A stretch of 64,000 nucleotides of DNA from Sipunculus nudus (lineage: Eukaryota > Annelida > Sipuncula > Golfingiida > Sipunculidae): positions 65,033,389 through 65,097,388 of the forward strand of contig CM049315.1 in assembly GCA_026874595.1 (NCBI GenBank), in the 5' to 3' direction. A program made the position numbers and the translations under genes. The number at the start of each line of letters is the position of its first letter. Within the stretch, counting starts at the first letter, position 1. Shown one piece after another: positions 52,102 through 64,000 of the stretch. Under the pieces are notes generated by a model that worked only from the letters and a program-made list of their open reading frames with translations, had not been told where the DNA came from and searched no databases.

Positions 52102-53308
52102 AAACGAGAATTACTTTATGTTAAATAAATTATTTCTCTCTTCTCTCTTTTTCAAAACTGATTCATTGTTGTAATTTGTAATATATGGTGTACGTGTCAA
52201 AATAATAAAATATTATCTCAATCTGTCCCTATATTTATGGATGTTTTAGTCATCAAGAGCCGATAGAGTCAATAAGTTAGCATTGGCTGAAACCTGCGTT
52301 CCAGTACTCTCATGCAATTTGCAGCAACGGTTATCATTTTTAAAATAACTTGCCTTAAAAATCGGTACACCATATAGGCGATCACTGGAACAGAACAAAG
52401 CCTGTTAAGCAATATTTGCTCTTCTGCTTAATGACCTAAAGGGAATGGAAAATAAGTGTACATTTATGACTCTAAATATAACTTTGCCTTCTGTTGTGAG
52501 GTAAGCGGATGTCTTTATCTTTATGTTTGATTATTCAGATTAGCATGTTAAATATTCTTCACTGCATAGCAGTAAGGTACTACAGGTACAGGTACTTTAG
52601 AAAGTACCTAGGTACAGGTACAGGTACATTTATTTGAAGATCACTTCAGAGACGTTTTTACGGCATAAATTCATGTATATGCAAGTTAACATGCCTTTTT
52701 TCCATCAAATAATACTGAAGTCATTTGCTAAAGTATATTTTAATAGAATGTATTAACTGTATGGCACCATATGTTCACAAACATGATATGCAAGTGTATT
52801 AAAAGTCCATTTAATGCACCAAGTAGAGTATGACACCATACATTCACAAACCTAAAATTCAAATCTACTGAAAGTCCATTAAGTACACCAAGTACAGTTA
52901 GAGAGCTTGTTAACTGTATGGCACCATACTTCAAAAACATGATATTTGTGTACTAAATGTTCATTAAGTGCACCAAGTACAGTATAATCAAATGATTTGC
53001 TCAATTAGTGGTTACAGCTTTCCATTCTGGAGGTGTGATAACAGTAATAGCAGTTTATCACACTGATGGCTTGCTGATTATCTTACATTACAGGTAATTT
53101 AATACTAAGGAGAAAAAAAAATTAAAAAAAAAAACTGAAAATATGAAAATGTACCTGGAGTACATTGTACCAGGTACAGGTACTTCAGTTCCAGGTACAG
53201 GTACAAGTACAAGGTACTTCCTACTGATGATTGGCAGGTACAGGTACAGGTACAGGTACTCTGAAATGTGTACCTAGGTACAGGTACAAGTACCTGGCCC
53301 CAACCCTG
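51093..53308. mobile_element. hAT-like non-autonomous element, CAGGGTTGGGGCC termini, 8-bp duplication
   Basis: GTGTCCTG occurs at 51085-51092 and 53309-53316. Inside them the element begins CAGGGTTGGGGCCAGGTAC and ends GTACCTGGCCCCAACCCTG, perfect inverted repeats of 19 bp. CAGGGTTGGG termini with an 8-bp duplication are characteristic of hAT transposons. The subterminal regions (51107-51207, 52575-52630, 53155-53300) are arrays of CAGGTA hexamers and gtacctaggtac palindromes. A second terminus-like cagggttgggtccaaatact at about 51211 suggests an earlier or related element nested or fused within. No transposase frame is visible. Confidence 0.85.
52049..52097. repeat. (TA)n microsatellite, about 24 repeats
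   Basis: An uninterrupted alternating TA run within the hAT-like element. Likely length-polymorphic. Confidence 0.95.
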
Positions 53309-53316
53309 GTGTCCTG

Positions 53317-54180
53317 TGACCCTGACCTTTGACCTCATGACCTAAAAATAGAGGTCTTGCTTTATTGATGGGCCATATATATAAGTCAAGTTTGAAATCC
53401 ATATATCAATCCAAGCTGGAATTATCATCCAAGAACCTAACTTTTGGACCGATGGCTCCTGTGACCTTCACCTTTGACCTTGTGCCCTCTAAATGGATAG
53501 GGGTTTTCCTCTATTGGCAAGTGAACTATATGTGCAAGATAAAAGGTCTGAGATGAAAAGTTTGGCTGAAAATGCATCAACAATATTTTTAAAGATGTGT
53601 CATGTGACCTTAACCTTTGACTTTGTTACCCCAAAATCAATATGGATCTTGCTTTTTTAATGGAACATATATAAGTCAAGTTTGAAATCCATACATAAAA
53701 AAGCTGGAATTATCATCCAGAATCTAATTTTTTGATAGATAGCTCCTGTGGCCTTGACCTTTTACCTTGTGACCCCAAATTGATATGGATCATCCACTAT
53801 TGGCAAGTGAGCTATATTTTCAAGATTGAAGATCTGGGATGTAAAGTTTGGCTTAAATTGCATCCACAATATCTTTAATGATGCGAGTCCAGTAATTTTG
53901 ACCTTTGACCTCATGACCCTAGAACCTATAGGGTTCTTACTTTATTGACGGGCCATACATAAGACAGATTTGAAATCCAAATCAACACTGGAGATATCAT
54001 AAGAGGTGTGATTTTCACCAAATATGGAAATTTTAAAGGTCAAGGCCACTCTCATGGTAAAGGTCATAACCCAAATTTAAAAAGACCTCACCCCATAACC
54101 CATCTCTCTACATGTTCATAATATGAAAGAAATCTGTCCATCTGTTGACATCATTAGGAAAAAATTAATTCCAACTGGTA
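53317..54180 (+). repeat. GACCTTTGACC tandem repeat, right part
   Basis: It continues 50328-51092 after the hAT-like insertion: aagtcaagtttgaaatccat, gatggctcctgtgaccttca, aagatgtgtcatgtgacctt, ctcatgaccctagaacctat. It ends with aaggtcaaggccactctcat and an unrelated AT-rich flank. Confidence 0.8.
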
Positions 54181-54690
54181 ATCAAAATTTTTTAGTGACT
54201 GCTATATGAACACATTTTTTTAATGCTTTTGTCATTTAGATAAATGAAATTTATATTATTCAGAGAATATGAAATACATTGGGTTACATAGCATGATTCG
54301 TCATATCCATAAAAAATTATTTTAAACCAGTCAATTTTCCTCACTACCAGTATTAGGATATTTAATTTTGCACCAGTCGTCCTAAAAAAATTAAGCTGTG
54401 GTAACCTTCGACTGAACCTGCCAGTTGACAATGATTGCATTAACATCACTATGAGTATTGCCAGGACTATTGGTTGAGAGTTTCTGTATGCAAATACAGC
54501 TGTGTGGCCCAGTTATGGTATATTTGTCACTGCTGAACCGCAAGACAGAATCCTTACATGAGGAAGTTGTAGTATGTAACTAGTACTGTGAAGGATTCAG
54601 GTGTCTGTAGCTCAGTGCCCAAGTCCAGTGTACTCATGATATTACCAGTGCATTTATGTGTTTTTTGAAAACTTTCAGTAAACAATATCT
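54181..54690. other. Intronic sequence before the minisatellite
   Basis: No feature is recognised; a minus-strand 85-codon open frame here has no recognisable product. Confidence 0.5.
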
Positions 54691-55920
54691 CCCATGGGTG
54701 TCATTTATAACATGGTCAGAAGATATGTACATGCTTGTTATGTTTGATCCTCTTGTGGGTCTCATTTATAACATGGTCAGTAGATGTGTACATGCTTGTT
54801 ATGTTTGATGCTCTTGTGGGTCTCATTTATAACATGGTCAGAAGATATGTACATGCTTGTTATGTTTGATGCTCACATGGGTCTCATTTATAACATGGTC
54901 AGAAGATATGTATATGCTTGTTATGTTTGATGCTCACATGGGTCTCATTTATAACATGGTCAGAAGGTATGTACATGCTTGTTATGTGTGATGATCTGAT
55001 GGGTCTCATTTATAACATGGTCAGAAGATATGTACATTCTTGTTATGTTTGATGCTAACATGGGTCTCATTTATAACATGGTCAGAAGATATGTACATGC
55101 TTGTTATGTTTGATGCTCTTGTGGGTCTCATTTATAACATGGTCAGAAGATATGTACATGCTTGTTATGTTTCATGCTCTTGTGGGTCTCATTTATAACA
55201 TGGTCAGAAGGTATGTACATGCTTATGTTTGATGCTCTTGTGGGTCTCATTTATAACATGGTCAGAAGGTATGTACATGCTTGTTATGTTTGATGCTCTT
55301 GTGGGTCTCATTTATAACATGGTCAGAAGGTATGAACATGCTTGTTATGTTTGATGCTCTGATGGGTCTCATTTATAACATGGTCAGAAGGTATGTACAT
55401 GCTTGTTATGTTTGATGCTCTTGTGGGTCTCATTTATAACATGGTCAGAAGATATGTACATGCTTGTTATGTTTGATGCTCTTGTGGGTCTCATTTATAA
55501 CATGGTCAGAAGATATGTACAGGCTTGTTATGTTTGATGCTCTTGTGGGTCTCATTTTTAACATGGTCAGAAGATATGTACAGGCTTGTTATGTTTGATG
55601 CTCTTGTGGGTCTCATTTATAACATAGTCAGAAGGTATGTACATGCTTGTTATGTTTGATGCTCTTGAGGGTCTCATTTATAACATGGTCAGAAGGTATG
55701 TACAGACTTGTTATGTTTGATGCTCTTGTTGGTCTCATTTATAACATGGTCAGAAGGTATGTACAGGCTTGTTATGTTTGATGCTCTTGTGGGTCTCATT
55801 TATAACATGGTCAGAAGGCATGTACATGCTTGTTATGTTTGATGCTCTTGTGGGTGTCATTTATAACATGGTCAGAAGATATGTACATGCTTGTTATGTT
55901 TGATGCTATTGTGGGTCTCA

Positions 55921-58144
55921 TTTATAACATGGTCAGAAGGTATGTACATGCTTGTTATGTTTGATGCTCTTGTGGGTCTCATTTATAACATGGTCAGAAG
56001 ATATGTACAGGCTTGTTATGTTTGATGCTCTTGTGGGTCTCATTTATAACATGGTCAGAAGATATGTACATGCTTGTTATGTTTGATGCTCTTGTGGGTC
56101 TCATTTATAACAGGGTCAGAAGGTATGTACATGCTTGTTATGTTTGATGCTCTTGTGGGTCTCATTTATAACATGGTCAGAAGATATGTACATGCTTGTT
56201 ATGTTTGATGCTCTTGTGGGTCTCATTTATAACATGGTCAGAAGGTATGTACATGCTTGTTATGTTTGATGCTCTTGTGGGTCTCATTTATAACATGGTC
56301 AGAATATATGTACATAGTTGTTATGTTTGATGCTCTTGTGGGTCTCATTTATAACATGGTCAGAAGACATGTACAGGCTTGTTATGTTTGATGCTCTTAT
56401 GGGTCTCATTTATAACATGGTCATAAGATATGTACAGGCTTGTTTTGTTTGATGCTCTTGTGGGTCTCATTTTTAACATGGTCATAAGATATGTACAGGC
56501 TTGTTATGTTTGATGCTCTTGTGGGTCTCATTTATAACATGGTCAGAAGATATGTACATGCTTGTTATGTTTCATGCTCTTGTGGGTCTCATTTATAACA
56601 TGGTCAGAAGATATGTACATGCTTGTTATGTTTGATGCTCTTGTGGGTCTCATTTATAACATGGTCAGAAGGTATGTACATGCTTGTTATGTTTGATGCT
56701 CTTGTGGGTCTCATTTATAACATGGTCAGAAGATATGTACATAGTTGTTATGTTTGATGCTCTTGTGGGTCTCATTTATAACATGGTCAGAAGACATGTA
56801 CAGGCTTGTTATGTTTGATGCTCTTGTGGGTCTCATTTTTAACATGGTCAGAAGATATGTAAAGGCTTGTTATGTTTGATGCTCTTGTGGGTCTCATTTA
56901 TAACATGGTCAGAAGATATGTACATGCTTGTTATGTTTGATGCTCTCATGGGTCTCATTTATAACATGGTCAGAAGATATGTACATGCTTGTTATGTTTG
57001 ATGCTCTCATGGGTCTCATTTATAACATGGTCAGAAGATATGTACATAGTTGTTATGTTTGATGCTCTTGTGGGTCTCATTTATAACATGGTCAGAAGGT
57101 ATGTACATGCTTGTTATGTTTGATGCTCTTGTGGGTCTCATTTATAACATGGTCAGAAGGTATGTACATGCTTGTTATGTTTGATGCTCTTGTGGGTCTC
57201 AATTATAACATGGTCAGAAGGTATGTACATGCTTGTTATGTTTGATGCTCTTGTGGGTCTCATTTATAACATGGTCAGAAGGTATGTACATGCTTGTTAT
57301 GTTTGATGCTCTTGTGGGTCTCATTTATAACATGGTCAGAAGGTATGTACATGCTTGTTATGTTTGATGCTCTTGTGGGTCTCATTTATAACATGGTCAG
57401 AAGATATATACATGCTTGTTATGTTTGCTGCTCTTGTGGGTCTCATTTATAATATGGTCAGAAGGTATGTACATGCTTGTTATGTTTGATGCTCTCAACG
57501 GTCTCATTTATAACATGGTCAGAAGGTATGTACATGCTTGTTATGTTTGATGCTCTCATGGGTCTCATTTATAACATAGTCAGAAGGTATGTACATGCTT
57601 GTCATGTTTGATGCTCTCATTGGTCTCATTTATAACATGGTCAGAAGGTATGTACATGCTTGTTATGTTTGATTCTCACATGGGTCTCATTTATAACATG
57701 GTCAGAAGGTATGTACATGCTTGTTATGTTTGATGCTCACATTGGTCTCATTTATAACATGGTCCTAAGATATGTATATGCTTGTTATGTTTGATGCTCA
57801 CATGGGTCTCATTTATAACATGGTCAGAAGATATGTACATGCTTGTTACGTTTGATGCTCTCATGGGTCTCATTTATAACATGGTCAAAAGATATGTATA
57901 TGCTTGTTATGTTTGATGCTCACATGGGTCTCATTTATTACATGGTCAGAAGATATGTACATGCTTGTTATGTTTGATGCTCTCATGGGTCTCATTTATA
58001 ACATGGTCAGAAGATATGTACATGCGTGTTATGTTTGATGCTCACATGGGTCTCATTTATAACATGGTCAGAAGATATGTACATGCTTGTTATGTTTGAT
58101 GCTCTTGTGGGTCTCATTTATAACATGGTCAGAAGATATGTACA
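55921..58144 (+). repeat. Internal duplication block, copy 1, within the 61-bp array
   Basis: Rare unit variants occur in the same order here and at 61472-64000. These include cagggtcag (56111 / 61662), agaatatatg (56301 / 61852), caattataac (57200 / 62751), gtttgctgctc (57423 / 62974) and cctaagatatg (57764 / 63620). The offset is 5,551 bp (exactly 91 units) for the first four and 5,856 bp (96 units) for the last, so the second copy has five extra units. Confidence 0.9.
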
Positions 58145-61100
58145 TGCTTGATATGTTTGATGCTCTCATGGGTCTCATTTATAACATGGTCAGAAGGTAT
58201 GTACATGCTTGTTATGTTTGATGCTCTCATGGGTGTCACTTATAACATGGTCAGAAGATATGTACATGCTTGTTATGTTTGATGCTCTCATGGGTCTCAT
58301 TTATAACATGGTCAGAAGATATGTACATGCTTGTTATGTTTGATGCTCTCATGGGTCTCATTCATAACATGGTCAGAAGATATGTACATGCTTGTTATGT
58401 TTGATGCTCTCATGGGTCTCATTTATATCATGGTCAGAAGGTTTGTACATGCTTGTTATGTTTGATGCTCTCATGGGTCTCATTCATAACATGGTCAGAA
58501 GATATGTACATGCTTGTTATGTTTGATGCTCTCATGGGTCTCATTTATAACATGGTCAGAAGGTATGTACTGGCTTGTTACGTTTGAGTCTCTCATGGGT
58601 GTCATTTATAACATGGTCAGAAGGTATGTACATGCTTCTTACGTTTGATGCTCACATGGGTGTCATTTATAACATGGTCAGAAGGTATGTACATGCTTGT
58701 TATGTTTGATGCTCTCATGGGTGTCATTTATAACATGGTCAGAAGGTATGTACATGCTTGTTATGTTTGATGCTCTCATGGGTCTCATTTATAACATGGT
58801 CAGAAGGTATGTACATGCTTGTTATGTTTGATGCTCTCATGGGTCTCATTTATAACATGGTCAGAAGGTATGTACATGCTTGTTATGTTTGATGCTCTCA
58901 TTGGTCTCATTTATAACATGGTCAGAAGGTATGTACATGCTTGTTATGTTTGATGCTCTCATGGGTCTCATTTATAACATGGTCAGAAGGAATGCACATG
59001 CTTGTTATTTTTGATGCTCTCATGGGTCTCATTTATAACATGGTCAGAAGATATGTACATGCTTGTTATGTCTGATGCTCTCATGGGTCTCATTTATAAC
59101 ATAGTCAGAAGGTATGTACATGCTTGTCATGTTTGATGCTCTCATTGGTCTCATTTATAACATGGTCAGAAGGTATGTACATGCTTGTTATGTTTGATGC
59201 TCTCATGGGTCTCATTTATAACATGGTCAGAAGGTATGTACATGCTTGTTATGTTTGATGCTCACATGGGTCTCATTTATAACATGGTCAGAAGGTATGT
59301 ACATGCTTGTTATGTTTGATGCTCACATGGGTCTCATTTATAACATGGTCAGAAGGTATGTACATGCTTGTTATGTTTGATGCTCACATGGGTCTCATTT
59401 AAAACATGGTCAGAAGGTATGTACATGCTTGTTATGTTTGATGCTCTCATGGGTCTCATTTATAACATGGTCAGAAGATATGTACATGCTTGTTATGTTT
59501 GATGCTCTCATGGGTCTCATTTATAACATGGTCAGATGGTATGTACATGCTTGTTATGTTTGATGCTCTCATGGGTCTCATTTATAACATGGTCAGAAAG
59601 TATGTACATGCTTCTTACGTTTGATGCTCTCATGGGTCTCATTTATAACATGGTCAGAAGGTATGTACATGCTTCTAACCTTAGATGCTCTCATGGGTCT
59701 CATTTATAACATGGTCAGAAGGTATGTACATGCTTCCTACGTTTGATGCTCTCATGGGTCTCATTTATAACATGGTCAGAAGATATGTACATGCTTGTTA
59801 CGTTTGATGCTCTTGTGGGTCTCATTTATAACATGGTCAGAAGGTGTGTACATGCTTGTTATGTTTGATGCTCTGATGGGTCTCATTTATAACATGGTCA
59901 GAAGGTATGTACATGCTTCTTACGTTTGATGCTCTCATTGGTGTCATTTATAACATGGTCAGAAGGTATGTACATGCTTGTTATGTTTGATGCTCTCATG
60001 GGTCTCATTTATAACATGGTCAGAAGATATGTACATGCTTGTTATGTTTGATTCTCACATGGGTCTCATTTATAACATGGTCAGAAGGTATGTACATGCT
60101 TGTTATGTTTGATGCTCTCATGGGTCTCATTTATAACATGGTCAGAAGATATGTCCATGCTTGTTATGTTTGATGCTCTCATGGGTCTCATTTATAACAT
60201 GGTCAGAAGATATGTACATGCTTATTATGTTTGATGTTCTCATGGGTGTCATTTATAACATGGTCAGAAGGTGTGTACATGCTTGTTATGTTTGATGCTC
60301 TCATGGGTGTCATTTATAACATGGTCAGAAGGTATGTACATGCTTCTTACGTTTGATGCTCTCATGGGTCTCATTTATAACATGGTCAGAAGGTATGTAC
60401 ATGCTTCCTACGTTTGATGCTTTCATGGGTCTCATTTATAACATGGTCAGAAGATATGTACATGCTTTTTATGTTTGATGCTCTCATGGGTGTCATTTAT
60501 AACATGGTCAGAAGGTGTGTACATGCTTGTTATGTTTGATGCTCTCATGGGTCTCATTCATAACATGGTCAGAAGGTATTTACATGCTTGTTATGTTTGA
60601 TGCTCTCATGGGTCTCATTTATAACATGGTCAGAAGGTATGTACAGGCTTGTTACGTTTGATGCTCTCATTGGTGTCATTCATAACATGGTCAGAAGGTA
60701 TTTACATGCTTGTTATGTTTGATGCTCTCATGGGTCTCATTTATAACATGGTCAGAAGGTATGTACAGGCTTGTTACGTTTGATGCTCTCATGGGTCTCA
60801 TTTATAACATGGTCAGAAGGTATGTACATGCTTGTTACGTTTGATGCTCTTGTGGGTCTCATTTATAACATGGTCAGAAGGTATGTACATGCTTGTTATG
60901 TTTGATGCTCTCATGGGTCTCATTTATAACATGGTCAGAAGGTATGTACATGCTTGTTATGTTTGATGCTCTCATGGGTGTCATTTATAACATGGTCAGA
61001 AGGTATGTACAGGCTTGTCATGTTTGATGCTCTCATTGGTCTCATTTATAACATGGTCAGAAGATATGTACATGCTTGTTATGTTTGATGCTCTCATGGG

Positions 61101-61471
61101 TCTCATTCATAACATTGTCAGAAGATATGTACATGCTTGTTATGTTTGATGCTCTCATGGGTCTCATTTATATCATGGTCAGAAGGTTTGTACATGCTTG
61201 TTATGTTTGATGCTCTCATGGGTCTCATTCATAACATGGTCAGAAGATATGTACATGCTTGTTATGTTTGATGCTCACATGGGTCTCATTTATAACATGG
61301 TCAGAAGGTGTGTACATGCTTGTTATGTTTGATGCTCTGATGGGTCTCATTTATAACATGTTCAGAAGGTATGTACATGCTTCTTACGTTTGATGCTCTC
61401 ATTGGTGTCATTTATAACATGGTCAGAAGGTATGTACATGCTTGTTATGTTTGATGCTCTCATGGGTCTCA

Positions 61472-64000
61472 TTTATAACATGGTCAGAAGGTATGTACAT
61501 GCTTGTTATGTTTGATGCTCTTGTGGGTCTCATTTATAACATGGTCAGAAGATATGTACAGGCTTGTTATGTTTGATGCTCTTGTGGGTCTCATTTATAA
61601 CATGGTCAGAAGATATGTACATGCTTGTTATGTTTGATGCTCTTGTGGGTCTCATTTATAACAGGGTCAGAAGGTATGTACATGCTTGTTATGTTTGATG
61701 CTCTTGTGGGTCTCATTTATAACATGGTCAGAAGATATGTACATGCTTGTTATGTTTGATGCTCTTGTGGGTCTCATTTATAACATGGTCAGAAGGTATG
61801 TACATGCTTGTTATGTTTGATGCTCTTGTGGGTCTCATTTATAACATGGTCAGAATATATGTACATAGTTGTTATGTTTGATGCTCTTGTGGGTCTCATT
61901 TATAACATGGTCAGAAGACATGTACAGGCTTGTTATGTTTGATGCTCTTATGGGTCTCATTTTTAACATGGTCAGAAGATATGTACAGGCTTGTTTTGTT
62001 TGATGCTCTTGTGGGTCTCATTTTTAACATGGTCATAAGATATGTACAGGCTTGTTATGTTTGATGCTCTTGTGGGTCTCATTTATAACATGGTCAGAAG
62101 ATATGTACATGCTTGTTATGTTTCATGCTCTTGTGGGTCTCATTTATAACATGGTCAGAAGATATGTACATGCTTGTTATGTTTGATGCTCTTGTGGGTC
62201 TCATTTATAACATGGTCAGAAGGTATGTACATGCTTGTTATGTTTGATGCTCTTGTGGGTCTCATTTATAACATGGTCAGAAGATATGTACATAGTTGTT
62301 ATGTTTGATGCTCTTGTGGGTCTCATTTATAACATGGTCAGAAGACATGTACAGGCTTGTTATGTTTGATGCTCTTGTGGGTCTCATTTTTAACATGGTC
62401 AGAAGATATGTACAGGCTTGTTATGTTTGATGCTCTTGTGGGTCTCATTTATAACATGGTCAGAAGATATGTACATGCTTGTTATGTTTGATGCTCTTGT
62501 GGGTCTCATTTATAACATGGTCAGAAGATATGTACATGCTTGTTATGTTTGATGCTCTCATGGGTCTCATTTATAACATGGTCAGAAGATATGTACATAG
62601 TTGTTATGTTTGATGCTCTTGTGGGTCTCATTTATAACATGGTCAGAAGGTATGTACATGCTTGTTATGTTTGATGCTCTTGTGGGTCTCATTTATAACA
62701 TGGTCAGAAGGTATGTACATGCTTGTTATGTTTGATGCTCTTGTGGGTCTCAATTATAACATGGTCAGAAGGTATGTACATGCTTGTTATGTTTGATGCT
62801 CACATGGGTCTCATTTATAACATGGTCAGAAGGTATGTACATGCTTGTTATGTTTGATGCTCTTGTGGGTCTCATTTATAACATGGTCAGAAGGTATGTA
62901 CATGCTTGTTATGTTTGATGCTCTTGTGGGTCTCATTTATAACATGGTCAGAAGATATATACATGCTTGTTATGTTTGCTGCTCTTGTGGGTCTCATTTA
63001 TAATATGGTCAGAAGGTATGTACATGCTTGTTATGTTTGATGCTCTCAACGGTCTCATTTATAACATGGTCAGAAGGTATGTACATGCTTGTTATGTTTG
63101 ATGCTCACATGGGTCTCATTTATAACATGGTCAGAAGGTATGTACATGCTTGTTATGTTTGATGCTCTCATGGGTCTCATTTATAACATAGTCAGAAGGT
63201 ATGTACATGCTTGTCATGTTTGATGCTCTCATTGGTCTCATTTATAACATGGTCAGAAGGTATGTACATGCTTGTTATGTTTGATGCTCTCATGGGTCTC
63301 ATTTATAACATGGTCAGAAGGTATGTACATGCTTGTTATGTTTGATGCTCTCATGGGTCTCATTTATAACATGGTCAGAAGATATGTACATGCTTGTTAT
63401 GTTTGATGCTCTCATGGGTCTCATTTATAACATAGTCAGAAGGTAGGTACATGCTTGTTATGTTTGATGCTCTCATGGGTCTCATTTATAACATGGTCAG
63501 AAGATATGTACATGCTTGTTATGTTTGATTCTCACATGGGTCTCATTTATAACATGGTCAGAAGGTATGTACATGCTTGTTATGTTTGATGCTCACATTG
63601 GTCTCATTTATAACATGGTCCTAAGATATGTATATGCTTGTTATGTTTGATGCTCACATGGGTCTCATTTATAACATGGTCAGAAGATATGTACATGCTT
63701 GTTACGTTTGATGCTCTCATGGGTCTCATTTATAACATGGTCAAAAGATATGTATATGCTTGTTATGTTTGATGCTCACATGGGTCTCATTTATTACATG
63801 GTCAGAAGATATGTACATGCTTGTTATGTTTGATGCTCTTGTGGGTCTCATTTATAACATGGTCAGAAGATATGTACATGCGTGTTATGTTTGATGCTCA
63901 CATGGGTCTCATTTATAACATGGTCAGAAGATATGTACATGCTTGTTATGTTTGATGCTCTTGTGGGTCTCATTTATAACATGGTCAGAAGATATGTACA
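61472..64000 (+). repeat. Internal duplication block, copy 2, within the 61-bp array
   Basis: This is the second copy of 55921-58144; it continues to the window edge and probably beyond. It matches down to private variants such as catgcgtgttatg (58022 / 63878) and tttattacatgg. A smaller shared block with an offset of 2,745 bp (45 units) links 58421 (atttatatcatgg, gtttgtacatg) to 61166. Confidence 0.9.

Larger units (their letters stand above)
54691..64000 (+). repeat. 61-bp minisatellite, about 153 units, continues past right edge
   Basis: The unit is gtgggtctcatttataacat, ggtcagaagatatgtacatg, cttgttatgtttgatgctct, t. Each unit is 61 bp and most differ at only a few sites. Three subtypes differ at the end of the unit: ctcttgtggg (dominant at 54.7-57.4 and 61.5-63.0 kb), ctctcatggg (dominant at 57.5-61.5 kb) and ctcacatggg. 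The a/g alternation in agaag(a/g)tatg is another marker. It carries stop codons and is non-coding. By position it lies in a 5' intron of NOMO or in flanking DNA upstream (inference). Confidence 0.96.

Noticed and set aside
48138-54690. Search for the upstream NOMO exon (signal peptide and G-C-G-G-F-V-K region)
   Set aside because: No block with suitable splice sites and this pattern was seen; it is probably beyond 64000.

Overview
The window is animal (metazoan) genomic DNA. It is AT-rich and intron-dominated, with split coding exons bounded by GT/AG splice sites and a dense load of interspersed and tandem repeats. Several repeat styles point to a marine lophotrochozoan, most likely a mollusc and perhaps a bivalve: GACCTTGACCTTTGACCTC blocks, elements ending in TCAGCTGAGCTAAAAA, GGTGGCGCCACC modules, and a satellite-bearing element ending in GGGGCCCTAA. 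The species cannot be named from this alone.

The only real protein-coding gene I can support is a partial minus-strand gene for a nodal modulator (NOMO) orthologue. NOMO is the large ER-membrane protein that works with nicalin and TMEM147 at the Sec61 translocon. Six exons are recovered in transcription order: 48137-48002, 43421-43321, 38196-38017, 23940-23863, 19173-19099 and 14881-14747. They splice in frame into 705 nt (235 codons), matching the N-terminal third of NOMO collinearly. The first exons should lie to the right of the window and the remaining exons to the left. Coding sequence is about 1.1% of the window; the rest is intron.

Layout, left to right. A 40-bp pyrimidine-rich minisatellite (1-4488) is followed by a decayed 155-bp array (5190-6485). 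A nested transposon stack follows (7275-12343; the innermost element has TTAA target duplications at 8972-11587), then a segmental repeat copy (12344-14440). Exons at 14.7-24 kb are separated by repeat-filled introns. A 14-kb intron (23941-38016) holds a two-level TTAA/TA transposon nest, a foldback MITE, an hAT-like element with an 8-bp duplication, and a 3-kb satellite-bearing Helentron/pearl-like element whose empty site is preserved in the paralogous copy at 13 kb. Next come exon 38017-38196, nuclear-receptor-motif-rich tandem repeats (40.4-41.6 kb), an inverted pseudo-copy of a NOMO exon (42916-43028), exon 43321-43421, a 29-bp minisatellite (43.6-45.5 kb), a degraded LINE reverse transcriptase (46.8-47.2 kb) and exon 48002-48137. 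To the right are a second hAT-like element (51093-53308) and a 61-bp minisatellite of about 153 copies (54691-64000) that runs off the right edge.

No tRNA or rRNA gene, CRISPR array or second protein-coding gene was recognised. The very long open frames at the left edge come from a stop-free repeat unit. The observations most worth following are the antisense NOMO exon copy, the precisely dated nested insertions with paralogous empty sites, the repeats carrying DR1-type nuclear-receptor motifs, and the recent 91-unit-offset duplication inside the 61-bp array.
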